In this document: positions 1 to 7,039 of the stretch, piece after piece
Layout: the number at the start of each line of letters is the position of its first letter
Numbering within the stretch: position 1 is the first letter of the stretch
NCBI GenBank assembly: GCA_014728785.1
Contig: WJKZ01000132.1
Coordinates: 1-7,834, forward strand
DNA from: Candidatus Omnitrophota bacterium
GTDB lineage: Bacteria; Omnitrophota; Gorgyraeia; Duberdicusellales; 4484-171
Length of the DNA stretch: 7,834 bases
Reading direction: 5' to 3'
The notes under the pieces: generated by a model
Seen by the model: only the letters and a program-made list of their open reading frames with translations
Told to the model about the DNA's origin: nothing
Database searches by the model: none
Translations under genes and position numbers: made by a program

Positions 1-236
1 GAGGATGTTTACTTACTATTCATTTAACTTTTGTGGCCAGAGAATTAAAGGGGGGTAATTTTTCCGCAGTAGTGAATTATCTTTTTCTTTTTTCAATACT
101 TTATATTCTGAATTTTATGCTTTTTCTGGTTTATATACGTATAGGTTTCTTTTTAAGTATAGGGGAGGTAATATTTGAAGGAGTTAAGGATGGAGCCTCT
201 CTTCTCCAGCAAATATTCACCCAGGCATTACGCTGA
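1..236 (+). CDS. C-terminal end of an unidentified, probably membrane-associated protein (5' truncated)
   Basis: The reading frame (first full codon at position 3) is open from the window edge to a TGA at 234-236, giving about 77 residues, so this is most likely the tail of a longer gene. A GTG at 33 is the first internal start-like codon, but no ribosome site precedes it at a sensible distance. The poly-G run at 50-55 is about 16 bases from the next GTG at 72, which is too far. The peptide has one long hydrophobic stretch (roughly from VVNYLFLFSILYILNF to IRIGFFLS) that could make one long or two short membrane segments. A short polar tail ends in QALR. I do not recognise the family; the tail of a membrane-anchored transferase or a transporter subunit is possible but unsupported. 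An intrinsic terminator 78 bases downstream suggests that its transcription unit ends here. Confidence 0.45.
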   Translation, partial: GCLLTIHLTFVARELKGGNFSAVVNYLFLFSILYILNFMLFLVYIRIGFFLSIGEVIFEGVKDGASLLQQIFTQALR

Positions 237-313
237 TTTAAATCCGCGGGAGTATTAAAATGCAGTATTTTGAGTTCATAGTTTAATTATTATTCTGATA
301 ATCCGCTCAATAT

Positions 314-343
314 GACAGGCAGCCAAAAGCTGTCTGTTTTTTT
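314..343 (+). terminator. Rho-independent terminator of the upstream gene
   Basis: The left arm ACAGGCAGC (315-323) pairs with GCTGTCTGT (329-337) to give a 9-bp stem with one G-U pair and a 5-base loop (CAAAA). A run of seven T (337-343) follows at once. This is a textbook intrinsic terminator for + strand transcription. The opposite strand has no matching T-run, so it is not bidirectional. A small GC-rich self-complementary 12-mer (CCCG-GCCG-CGGG, 347-358) follows it. The terminator separates the truncated upstream gene from the signalling operon. Confidence 0.88.
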
Positions 344-402
344 ATGCCCGGCCGCGGGGGAGAATATAGAACTTTTTATTGATAATCGGAAAATATTTAG
401 AA

Positions 403-430
403 AAATATAGACAAATATAGATAAATAGGA
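403..430 (+). repeat. Short direct repeats, 10-bp period, in the operon promoter
   Basis: AAATATAGA occurs at 403-411 and again at 413-421, and a degenerate third copy AAATAGGA lies at 423-430, so the copies are spaced exactly 10 bp (one helical turn). Related copies lie upstream: AATATAGA at 363-370 and AAATATTTAGA at 391-401. The array overlaps the -35 and spacer of the candidate promoter at 408-436. It could be a regulator-binding array or simply low-complexity AT-rich promoter DNA. Confidence 0.45.
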
Positions 431-436
431 TAAAAT
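408..436 (+). promoter_or_regulatory. Candidate sigma70-type promoter of the signalling operon
   Basis: TAGACA (408-413, 5 of 6 to TTGACA) is separated by exactly 17 bases from TAAAAT (431-436, 5 of 6 to TATAAT). Transcription would start near 443, leaving a leader of about 70 bases before the FadL-type gene. A weaker alternative is CTGACA (439-444), 17 bases, TAAAGT (462-467). The position between a terminator and the first gene of a co-directional cluster supports a promoter in this AT-rich stretch. The exact start site is inferred, because AT-rich DNA offers many chance matches. Confidence 0.55.
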
Positions 437-512
437 ACTGACAAAACGATATAAAAGTAAGTAAAGTATAGTTTGGAGTAAAGAATATATCGAAGAAAGG
501 GGGATAAGCAGG

Positions 513-1811
513 ATGGTGAAGAAAATTGCCGGGCTGTTTTTTTTCTTTTGGTGCTTATTATTATTGCCTTTTGGAGCAGTTTTGGCCGCCGGCTCCGGTG
601 CATACAGGCTGGAGTTGCCGGATTCAGAGGCGATGGGAATGGGTTCGGCTTTCGTGGCCCAGGCTGATAATCCTTCCGCCATTTACTACAATCCAGCGGG
701 CTTGACTCAGCTTGAGGGCAATCAGATGTCTTTAGGGGTCGGGGTAGTTCAGCCCTTCCGTACTTATACGGATTCTTCCGGCAATGAGATCGAAGGAAGA
801 AGAGACCGTTTTGTTATACCTCATTTTTACTTTGTCAGTGACCTTGGGTTAGAGGATTTTGCTTTTGGCTTGGGAGGAAGCTCTTACTGGGGGCTCGGCA
901 CTTATTGGGCCGAGGACAGTTTTTCCAGATATGTATCCACAAAGGCCGACCTCATAGAAAAAGATATAAAGCTTGTAGGTGCGTATCAGGTTAACGATAA
1001 CCTTTCTATAGGTCTGAGTCTTGATTACACCAACTCATATGTAAATAAAAAGAAGAAGCTTGTCCAGGCTGGCGGGCCGGATGGCGATTTTCAATTGAAA
1101 GGCAGAGACGATGATGGCTGGGGATACAGAGTTTCACTTCTCTATAAGCCAAATGAGCGCCATCGGTTCGGTCTTATGTACAGGAGTGCCATAAAACTTA
1201 AATATAAGGGAAAACTTTATCTGAATGGCCTTAATGCTTTCGGACTTAATTATCAGGCTATTTTCGGCGGCACTTCCTATGAAACTGAAATTACCTCCGA
1301 ATCTACTCTTCCCCAGAGTATAGCCCTGGGATATTGCTATAAGCCTAACGATAAATGGCTTTTCGAGTTTGATGTTGAGTGGATGGATTGGGCCTCAACC
1401 GAGCAGGAAAGAATTGTTTATGAGGATGAAACCAGTCCTTTACGGTTGTCGGTATTAAATAACGGAAATCCCGCCCCCAGAGACTGGGAAGATGTATTTT
1501 CGTTTGCTTTAGGAGGCGAATATAAGCTTAATGACAAATGGAGTTTAAGGGGAGGCTATTTTTACCACAATTCACCCATTCCCGAAGAGAACTTCGATAC
1601 TTCTTTGCCCGATTCGGATTCGCATAGTGTTACTGTAGGCGTTGGCCACAGGTTAAATGACCACACCAAAATAGACCTTGCTTATGCGGCTATGTTTTTT
1701 GAGGAGCGGGATATAAACAATAACGTCGGTTCTTCAAGCGGCGCTACTATAGACGGGGAGTATGAGACATTTACCAATATCTATATGGTTACTGTAAATT
1801 ATAAGTTCTGA
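513..1811 (+). CDS. FadL/OmpP1/TodX-family outer-membrane channel for hydrophobic compounds
   Basis: 432 residues, close to the usual size of FadL-family barrels. Residues 1-25 form a signal peptide (basic MVKK, a long hydrophobic core, and a cleavage-like AVLA before AGSG). The N-terminal region carries the family signature ADNPSAIYYNPAGL (51-64). In E. coli FadL the corresponding NPA segment makes the strand kink linked to lateral release of ligand. The rest is alternating beta-strand-like sequence, and the protein ends in YKF with the terminal aromatic residue expected for outer-membrane insertion. The ATG at 513 has AAAGGGGG (496-503) nine bases upstream. FadL proteins move long-chain fatty acids or aromatic hydrophobic molecules across the outer membrane. 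The gene heads a cluster with a putative fatty-acid methyltransferase, so import or release of a lipid signal is a plausible but unproven role. Ordinary fatty-acid or hydrocarbon uptake is the alternative. Family assignment is firm; the ligand is unknown. Confidence 0.93.
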   Translation: MVKKIAGLFFFFWCLLLLPFGAVLAAGSGAYRLELPDSEAMGMGSAFVAQADNPSAIYYNPAGLTQLEGNQMSLGVGVVQPFRTYTDSSGNEIEGRRDRFVIPHFYFVSDLGLEDFAFGLGGSSYWGLGTYWAEDSFSRYVSTKADLIEKDIKLVGAYQVNDNLSIGLSLDYTNSYVNKKKKLVQAGGPDGDFQLKGRDDDGWGYRVSLLYKPNERHRFGLMYRSAIKLKYKGKLYLNGLNAFGLNYQAIFGGTSYETEITSESTLPQSIALGYCYKPNDKWLFEFDVEWMDWASTEQERIVYEDETSPLRLSVLNNGNPAPRDWEDVFSFALGGEYKLNDKWSLRGGYFYHNSPIPEENFDTSLPDSDSHSVTVGVGHRLNDHTKIDLAYAAMFFEERDINNNVGSSSGATIDGEYETFTNIYMVTVNYKF

Positions 1812-1862
1812 AATTTTCCAGGAAACAGGAACATTCTTTTTAAAAGGGGAGAGGGTTTAAGC

Positions 1863-3224
1863 ATGAATTTGTTGATCAGGGAGAAAAGAAAGGCTGAAAG
1901 AATATCCTTTTCTTTTCCGGTCCAGATTCTTCATGATATCAGAGGCGAGACTGTCAACTTTAGCCGGAGCGGTTTAAGACTTGCTCTGGAAAAGCCGCTT
2001 ACGTCTGCCCGTACCGTACCGGTGCGGATAGATTTCCCTTTTTCTTCTCCCCTTAATTCGCATGCCGAAATTGTCTGGACAGATAAGGATTTTTATAATA
2101 ATCGCCATTTGTGTGGTTTACGTTTCTTGCGTCTTTCCAGAAACGAGACCCGTATTTTAAAAGAGGCAATCAATAATTACCGGACGCTGGATTCAAAATT
2201 CGTAATTTTAACCGATAAGTTACGTTCCTGGCTGATAGATTTAAGAGCAAAATTTGACTCTTTTGACTTCCTGCACACAAACGAGGAAGAAAGAATAGAA
2301 TTTGTCCGGAAAAACTATAGTTATGCAGCTACGGTCCTGACGGAGCATTTTCGAAATGTTGGCGAGATAGCCGGAACATTCGATAACGAGAAGTATTGTC
2401 TTCATCAAAATTATTACAGGAATATGCTCCGGTTTCTGCTTTTGGATTTGATTGAGATAAACCGTTTTATCTACCGAAAACCACTAGGGTATGCGGGTGA
2501 CTTCCTTATAATGAATTATTTTTATGATTTTTACGATAAATACATAGGAGGTTCATCTTACGAGAAGCTTATTAATTCATATACCTGTAGTATACCCGTT
2601 GCCTATTCGGTGGTTGAACGGAAAAATTTCTTTAAACAGAAGATATTAGAAATATTGCAGAGAGATTCAGCCGGGCGCATATTGAGTATAGCAAGCGGAT
2701 CGGCAAGAGAGTTGATTGAGCTTCTCCGGGAAGGCAAAATTACCCGTCCTCTCTGTTTTGACTGTTTTGATTTTGAGAATGAGACCTTCAGATATATACA
2801 GAACAAATTAGAGGAGATACCGCCTGAGAAAAAAAAGAATCTCCGTATCAGATTTATAAAAGAGAATTTTTTCGAATTCATGAAAGGAAAACCAAGCCAG
2901 GGGCTGTTCAGTAATTATGAGTTTATATACTCCTGTGGCTTATGTGATTACCTAAATGAAAAAATGGTAAGGAGCTTGATCCGATACTTTTTCCCTTTTC
3001 TTTCTTTAGGCGGAGAGTTGATTCTGACTAATGTAAAGAAGGATGATGACTACCGGGCGTATTACGAGATGCTGGGAGGATGGAAGCTTACACACCGCAG
3101 CGAAGAAGAGATTAGGGCCTGGACAAAGGTTGTCGAAGAACCGCATCGGACCGAATTGATCGGGTTGGAGTCCAAAATACCTTTTATGTTTCTCATTTTA
3201 TCCTTACGGAAACGTTTCCTCTAA
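1863..3224 (+). CDS. PilZ domain fused to a PhcB-like SAM-dependent methyltransferase
   Basis: 453 residues in two parts. Residues about 6-105 form a PilZ domain with both c-di-GMP motifs intact: R9-K-A-E-R13 (RxxxR) and N32-F-S34-R-S-G37 (N/DxSxxG), followed by a beta-rich body ending CGLRFLRLS. Residues about 130-450 match the class I methyltransferase family annotated as 3-hydroxypalmitic acid methyl ester biosynthesis (PhcB of Ralstonia). Features seen are PLGYAGD (207-213), the SAM-binding loop ILSIASGSARE (273-283), an acidic strand CFDCFDFE (298-305), the hallmark YSCGLCDYL (356-364), and LGGELILTN (382-390). PhcB makes a fatty-acid methyl-ester autoinducer with S-adenosylmethionine as methyl donor. 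Here the substrate is inferred only from family likeness. The protein is cytoplasmic. A strong purine-rich site (1845-1853) precedes the ATG by nine bases. It lies 51 bases after the FadL-type gene and 16 bases before the kinase. The PilZ fusion implies allosteric control by c-di-GMP. Domain assignment is sure; acyl-methyltransferase chemistry is moderately likely. Confidence 0.85.
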   Translation: MNLLIREKRKAERISFSFPVQILHDIRGETVNFSRSGLRLALEKPLTSARTVPVRIDFPFSSPLNSHAEIVWTDKDFYNNRHLCGLRFLRLSRNETRILKEAINNYRTLDSKFVILTDKLRSWLIDLRAKFDSFDFLHTNEEERIEFVRKNYSYAATVLTEHFRNVGEIAGTFDNEKYCLHQNYYRNMLRFLLLDLIEINRFIYRKPLGYAGDFLIMNYFYDFYDKYIGGSSYEKLINSYTCSIPVAYSVVERKNFFKQKILEILQRDSAGRILSIASGSARELIELLREGKITRPLCFDCFDFENETFRYIQNKLEEIPPEKKKNLRIRFIKENFFEFMKGKPSQGLFSNYEFIYSCGLCDYLNEKMVRSLIRYFFPFLSLGGELILTNVKKDDDYRAYYEMLGGWKLTHRSEEEIRAWTKVVEEPHRTELIGLESKIPFMFLILSLRKRFL

Positions 3225-3240
3225 TCCTTCAAAGCAAAAT

Positions 3241-5397
3241 ATGAATATCAGTTTTTGGGCCTTAAGCGGATTGGTTAATGGTATAACCAGTACAATTTTA
3301 GGAATAATTGTATATTCCAAACACCGGAGAAGCCTGCCTCATATAATGTACGGCCTGTTTTGTCTTTCTGTGGCAATCTGGAGTTATTCCTACTTTTTTT
3401 GGCAAATTTCTTCGAGTCGAGCTTCGGCATTATTCTGGTCCAGAGCTTTGATGGGCGGAGCGATTTTTATACCTATCTTTTACATACACCATATTTTTGC
3501 GCTTGTAGGATTGCAGCAGGCAAAGAAGAAGATATTAATTCTGGGGTATATCTTCGCAGGGATATTCTTTATTTTGGATTTTACCCCGTTTTTTGTTAAA
3601 GATGTAAACTCAAAACTTTGGTTTTCCTACTGGCCTGAGCCGGGGGTTGTTTTCCCCTTATTTTTGTCGGTCTGGTTCTGGTTTATCGTATACGGTTTAT
3701 ACATAATAATAAGTTTCTTAAGGAAAGCCACAGGAGAAGAAAAGAATCAGCTGAGATATATTCTGGCCGCAAGCATAATCGGGTGGGTAGGAGGCTCGAC
3801 CAACTTCCCTCTCTGGTTTGGCCTGCCCTTTCCGCCCTTAGGCAATATTCTGGTTTCAGTCTATGTAGCTCTGGTTGCTTATGCCATAGTCAAATACAGA
3901 TTGATGGATATAAAGATTGCAATTACACGGGCCAGCATATTTGTAATAGTCTATGCTTTTGTCCTGGGTACGCTTTTTATAGTTTTGTATTATGCCCAGA
4001 CAGGTTTGATTTCGATGTATTTTGCTGTATATTTTGCCTTAATTATCGCTACTGCAGGCCCCATTGCTTATCGCTTTTTGCAAAAAAAGGCGGATTCCAT
4101 TATTATGGCTCAACAGCGTCGCTACCAGCAGATTTTGCTGCAGGCTGCTACCGGTATGGTGACTGAGCATAACTTAGATAAATTATGCCGTTTAATCGTC
4201 TATATACTAAAGAAAGCAGTAAAGCTCAGCTTTGCTGCGGTTTTTATAGAGGACAAAAAAAACAACATTTATACTCTGGCTGCAATACGGGGGGAGAAAG
4301 ACATTAAACCTCATAGCGTTGCCCTGGCAGAAGACCACCCTTTTATATACTACTTAAAGAAAAATAAAAATCCCTTTTTCTTCGAAGAAATGCCGGTTTA
4401 CATAAAAGAGTTGTTGATTCTTCCCTTTGGTGTCAAGCTGATAATCCCTTCTTTTGCCGAGAATAGCCTTTTGGCTTTTGTTTTTCTGGGCGAAAAAACC
4501 AACGCCGAACCTTACGTTGACGAAGACATGAATGTGTTTAAGATATTATCCCGCCAGGCAGCCCTGGCTATAGAAAATTGTATATTTCTAGAGGAATCAC
4601 GCCAGACCCAGGAGAGAATATTTTCTGCGGAAAAGCTTGCTTCTATCGGGGGTATGGCAGACGGGGTGGCACATCAGATAAAAAACCGTCTTAACCAGTT
4701 TTCGGTAGTAAGCGGGGAGCTCAAATACGAAGTAAAGGATTTTATATCCAGACACAAAGAACTGATTGAAAAAGACCCCGGTTTACAGCAGACATGCGAG
4801 TACCTGAGTAAAATCGCAGATTCTCTTATTGATAATGTAAAAAAGACCGACGGAATAATAAAAGGTATACTTGATTTTGCCCGCGTAGAAGAAAAAGAAA
4901 CTTTTTTTTCCGATTTTTCTTTTAAAGAAATAGTAGATTTATCCAAAGAGCTGTTAATGATAAAACATGAAACCAGCCACATACCTTTAAAGACAGACTT
5001 TAAACCAGAGGATACCCTTTTCGGCATTAAATCACAACTCACCGAGGTGATTTACAATATGCTGGATAATTCCTTCGAAGCCGTTCAGCAGAAAAAGGTT
5101 TATCTCAGGCAGCAGGGAAATACAGGCTTCGAACCCTTGATAGAGTTGAGGTTTAAAAAGACTCCAAGCCGTTATATTATTGAGATTTCCGATAACGGTT
5201 TAGGGATAAAGGAAGAAGATAAACACAAGATATTCGCGCCGTTTTTTACAACTAAATCTTCTTATAAGTCAGGAACAGGCATAGGGGTTTATGTGGTGAA
5301 GCGGATCATCGAAGAAAATCACCACGGTCGGATATGGTTTACATCTTCTTATCTGAGAGGTACAGAATTCTTTATTGAGTTACCGAAGAAGAATTAA
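3241..5397 (+). CDS. Multi-spanning membrane sensor histidine kinase (7TM-type N-terminus, GAF, HisKA, HATPase_c)
   Basis: 718 residues. The N-terminal 280 residues contain about nine hydrophobic segments (near 3-24, 33-56, 66-90, 96-118, 134-160, 171-190, 198-217, 229-251 and 256-278). They resemble the 7TM histidine-kinase N-terminal domain (for example VAYAIVKYRLMDI, 212-224) plus an extra hairpin. A GAF-like domain follows at about 295-450. The HisKA region has H478 in GVAHQIKNRLN, and the acidic residue usually found right after the histidine is glutamine. The ATPase domain is complete: N box VIYNMLDNSFEA (603-614), G1 DNGLG (651-655), F box APFFTTK (666-672) and G2 GTGIGV (678-683). There is no receiver domain, so the partner is probably the receiver encoded 39 bases downstream. 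The start lacks a clear ribosome site (only AAAG nearby), so translation may be coupled to the methyltransferase gene 16 bases before it. Embedded membrane sensors of this kind suit a hydrophobic ligand, but the ligand is unknown. Confidence 0.92.
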   Translation: MNISFWALSGLVNGITSTILGIIVYSKHRRSLPHIMYGLFCLSVAIWSYSYFFWQISSSRASALFWSRALMGGAIFIPIFYIHHIFALVGLQQAKKKILILGYIFAGIFFILDFTPFFVKDVNSKLWFSYWPEPGVVFPLFLSVWFWFIVYGLYIIISFLRKATGEEKNQLRYILAASIIGWVGGSTNFPLWFGLPFPPLGNILVSVYVALVAYAIVKYRLMDIKIAITRASIFVIVYAFVLGTLFIVLYYAQTGLISMYFAVYFALIIATAGPIAYRFLQKKADSIIMAQQRRYQQILLQAATGMVTEHNLDKLCRLIVYILKKAVKLSFAAVFIEDKKNNIYTLAAIRGEKDIKPHSVALAEDHPFIYYLKKNKNPFFFEEMPVYIKELLILPFGVKLIIPSFAENSLLAFVFLGEKTNAEPYVDEDMNVFKILSRQAALAIENCIFLEESRQTQERIFSAEKLASIGGMADGVAHQIKNRLNQFSVVSGELKYEVKDFISRHKELIEKDPGLQQTCEYLSKIADSLIDNVKKTDGIIKGILDFARVEEKETFFSDFSFKEIVDLSKELLMIKHETSHIPLKTDFKPEDTLFGIKSQLTEVIYNMLDNSFEAVQQKKVYLRQQGNTGFEPLIELRFKKTPSRYIIEISDNGLGIKEEDKHKIFAPFFTTKSSYKSGTGIGVYVVKRIIEENHHGRIWFTSSYLRGTEFFIELPKKN

Positions 5398-5405
5398 TTT
5401 AGCTG

Positions 5406-5419
5406 ATTTGAATTCAAAT
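5406..5419. promoter_or_regulatory. Perfect 14-bp palindrome between the kinase and receiver genes
   Basis: ATTTGAATTCAAAT reads the same on both strands. It sits in the 39-base gap after the kinase stop codon, eight bases before the ribosome site of the receiver gene. It has no loop or T-run, so it is not a terminator. It could be an operator half-pair or a chance AT-rich palindrome around an EcoRI-type hexamer. Confidence 0.3.
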
Positions 5420-5426
5420 TTAAAGT

Positions 5427-5431
5427 GGAGG
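5427..5431 (+). promoter_or_regulatory. Ribosome binding site that fixes the receiver start at 5437
   Basis: GGAGG at 5427-5431 is five bases before the GTG at 5437. The in-frame GTG at 5425 overlaps this site and has only AT-rich sequence upstream, so it is a poor start. Starting at 5437 also gives the canonical receiver N-terminus MKILVVDDE. Confidence 0.75.
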
Positions 5432-5436
5432 AAAAG

Positions 5437-5793
5437 GTGAAGATTTTAGTAGTTGACGATGAAGAGCAGATAGTAGACTTTTTATGCCATTTCTTGAGTC
5501 GTTTTGGCATTACAGCAGCCGGGGCGACCAGCGGAGAGGAAGCTTTGCGGGTTTTTAGTCAGTTTAATCCCCAATGGATTTTTCTCGATATCAAAATGCC
5601 AGGTATGGACGGGTTTGAGATATTAAAAAATGTCAAAAAAATTGATCCTCAAGTAAGAACTATTATGATCACCGGCAGAAATGATGAAGTTTCTGAATCA
5701 CAGGCAAAAGAGCTGGGTGTTTACGATTATATCATAAAACCCTTGGATTTAGACGAGTTAAAAGGTAAAATTAAAGAATATATTATGAATTAA
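5437..5793 (+). CDS. Stand-alone CheY-like response regulator (receiver domain only)
   Basis: 118 residues from the preferred GTG at 5437; a longer 122-residue form from 5425 is possible but lacks a ribosome site. This is a single receiver domain with all key residues: the acidic pair D7-D8, phospho-acceptor D51 in FLDIKMPGMDG, T79 in IMITGR, and K101 in IIKPLD. There is no output domain. It lies directly after the sensor kinase and 21 bases before the HD-GYP gene, so it is the natural phosphate acceptor for that kinase. It may act by protein contact on the HD-GYP protein, like a detached receiver of an RpfG-type protein; that pairing is inferred from gene order. The molecular class is certain; the downstream target is unknown. 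Confidence 0.93.
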   Translation: MKILVVDDEEQIVDFLCHFLSRFGITAAGATSGEEALRVFSQFNPQWIFLDIKMPGMDGFEILKNVKKIDPQVRTIMITGRNDEVSESQAKELGVYDYIIKPLDLDELKGKIKEYIMN

Positions 5794-5814
5794 TCATCCG
5801 GAAGGATAGATGTT

Positions 5815-6999
5815 ATGAAGGAAGATGTTGATTTAAGTTACCACCACGAGTTAGAAAAAGCAGCAAGGCAAATGGTTCTGGTGCGCCGCTCCGAGACTCT
5901 GGTAAAGTTAATATTGCGCACCATAGTCCGTATTTTATATCTTGAGCACGCAAGTTTTCTTCTCTACGAAAGAAATCATGATGCTTACGTGGCTCATTTC
6001 TCCCGTGGCCGTTCGGGGCTAAAGGTCCCGCGGGGATTTGCCAAGATGTCCAAAGAAAACCCTTTAATCCGGTATTTTACCTCTCCCCGCTTGCGGATAG
6101 CGGGTACGGATTGTCTTTACCTCTCGCAAATCAATCATATTTTAGACTCCAGTCAGCCTTTAGGGGAAGAGGCGAAGGATTTAATGGTGAAGATAAGAGA
6201 CCAGTTCATGCTTTATAATGCCCAGGCCTGCATACCGGGTTTTTTCAGAGACAGGCTTATTTTCGCCTTGTTTCTGGGTTCTAAAGCTGATGGGGCAGAG
6301 GTTAGCAGCCAGGAGGTAGGGTTTCTTTCCATACTTTGTTCCGATGCGGTTATGGCTATCCAGAATGCCTGGTTTTTCCAGGATTTAGAGGCCCAGCTGC
6401 ACAGAAATAAACAGTTATTCGTCCAGGCGGTTAAGGCTTTGAGTAGTGCTATAGAGGCAAAAGACCCTTATACTATGGGTCATGCAGAACGAGTGGCTCA
6501 CTATGCCGTGACAATCGCCAAAGAACTGAAAAAAATGGGTAAAATTTCTCATAAAAATATTGAAGTTTTTTTTGAGAGCCTGAGAATTTCTTCTTTGCTT
6601 CACGATATAGGAAAAATCGGAGTTTCCGAAACCATACTTAATAAAAAAGATATTCTAAGTGGAGAGGAGAGGGCCGAGATAGAAAAACACCCTTTGGTGG
6701 GAGCTTCGATTTTAAGCCGGGTTGATGAATTTTGCGAACCGATTCTCGGAGTTAAATATCATCATGAACGTTATGACGGCAAAGGTTACCCGGAGGCATT
6801 GAAAGGCGAACAGATACCTCTTATTGCTCAAATTATAGCTATTGCTGACAGTTTTGATGCAATGACCACAGACAGGCCTTATCGTTCGTGTTTTTCCAGA
6901 GACGAAGCTCTTAGGGTATTAGGGAGCCTTAAAGATAAACAATTTTCTGCGGTTGTCGTAGAGGCATTAACCAGGGTATACAGAAGAGGAGAAATATAA
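5815..6999 (+). CDS. GAF-like/HD-GYP domain protein, probable c-di-GMP phosphodiesterase
   Basis: 394 residues, cytoplasmic, no membrane segment. Residues about 10-190 form a GAF-like sensory domain ending VMAIQNAWFFQDLE (179-192), which is similar in its ending to the GAF of the kinase (LAIENCIFLEE). A short helical linker leads to an HD-GYP domain (about 200-394). Its metal and catalytic motifs are present: H223 in HAERV, H263-D264 in HDIGKIG (263-269), H292 in KHPLVG, H316-H317 in HHERYDGKGYP (316-326), and D345 in AIADSFDAMTTDRPYR (342-357). HD-GYP enzymes break c-di-GMP into pGpG or GMP. The usual GxxFDP-like stretch near the end is degenerate (KDKQFSAVVVEAL, 373-385) and the tail is short. 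GGAAGG at 5800-5805 lies about nine bases before the ATG. It lacks its own receiver domain, unlike RpfG, and a stand-alone receiver gene sits immediately upstream. Activity is predicted from intact motifs only. Confidence 0.94.
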   Translation: MKEDVDLSYHHELEKAARQMVLVRRSETLVKLILRTIVRILYLEHASFLLYERNHDAYVAHFSRGRSGLKVPRGFAKMSKENPLIRYFTSPRLRIAGTDCLYLSQINHILDSSQPLGEEAKDLMVKIRDQFMLYNAQACIPGFFRDRLIFALFLGSKADGAEVSSQEVGFLSILCSDAVMAIQNAWFFQDLEAQLHRNKQLFVQAVKALSSAIEAKDPYTMGHAERVAHYAVTIAKELKKMGKISHKNIEVFFESLRISSLLHDIGKIGVSETILNKKDILSGEERAEIEKHPLVGASILSRVDEFCEPILGVKYHHERYDGKGYPEALKGEQIPLIAQIIAIADSFDAMTTDRPYRSCFSRDEALRVLGSLKDKQFSAVVVEALTRVYRRGEI

Positions 7000-7039
7000 T
7001 ATTGATGTCTTTATATGAATGTTTTGTCAGGCTTTTATA

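Noticed and set aside
237..343. Riboswitch in front of the operon (for example a c-di-GMP aptamer)
   Set aside because: I could not match the GEMM or other aptamer core motifs. The hairpin with T-run is adequately explained as the terminator of the upstream gene, and the operon promoter lies downstream of it.
290..682. Open frame of 130 codons on the - strand
   Set aside because: It overlaps the terminator, the promoter region and the signal-peptide coding start of the FadL-type gene. Its composition mirrors AT-rich DNA and it matches no family that I recognise.
3360..4166. Two + strand frames inside the kinase gene (3360-3599 and 3783-4166)
   Set aside because: They lie in a shifted frame of the membrane-segment region of a clearly real kinase and have cysteine- and phenylalanine-rich shadow-like composition.
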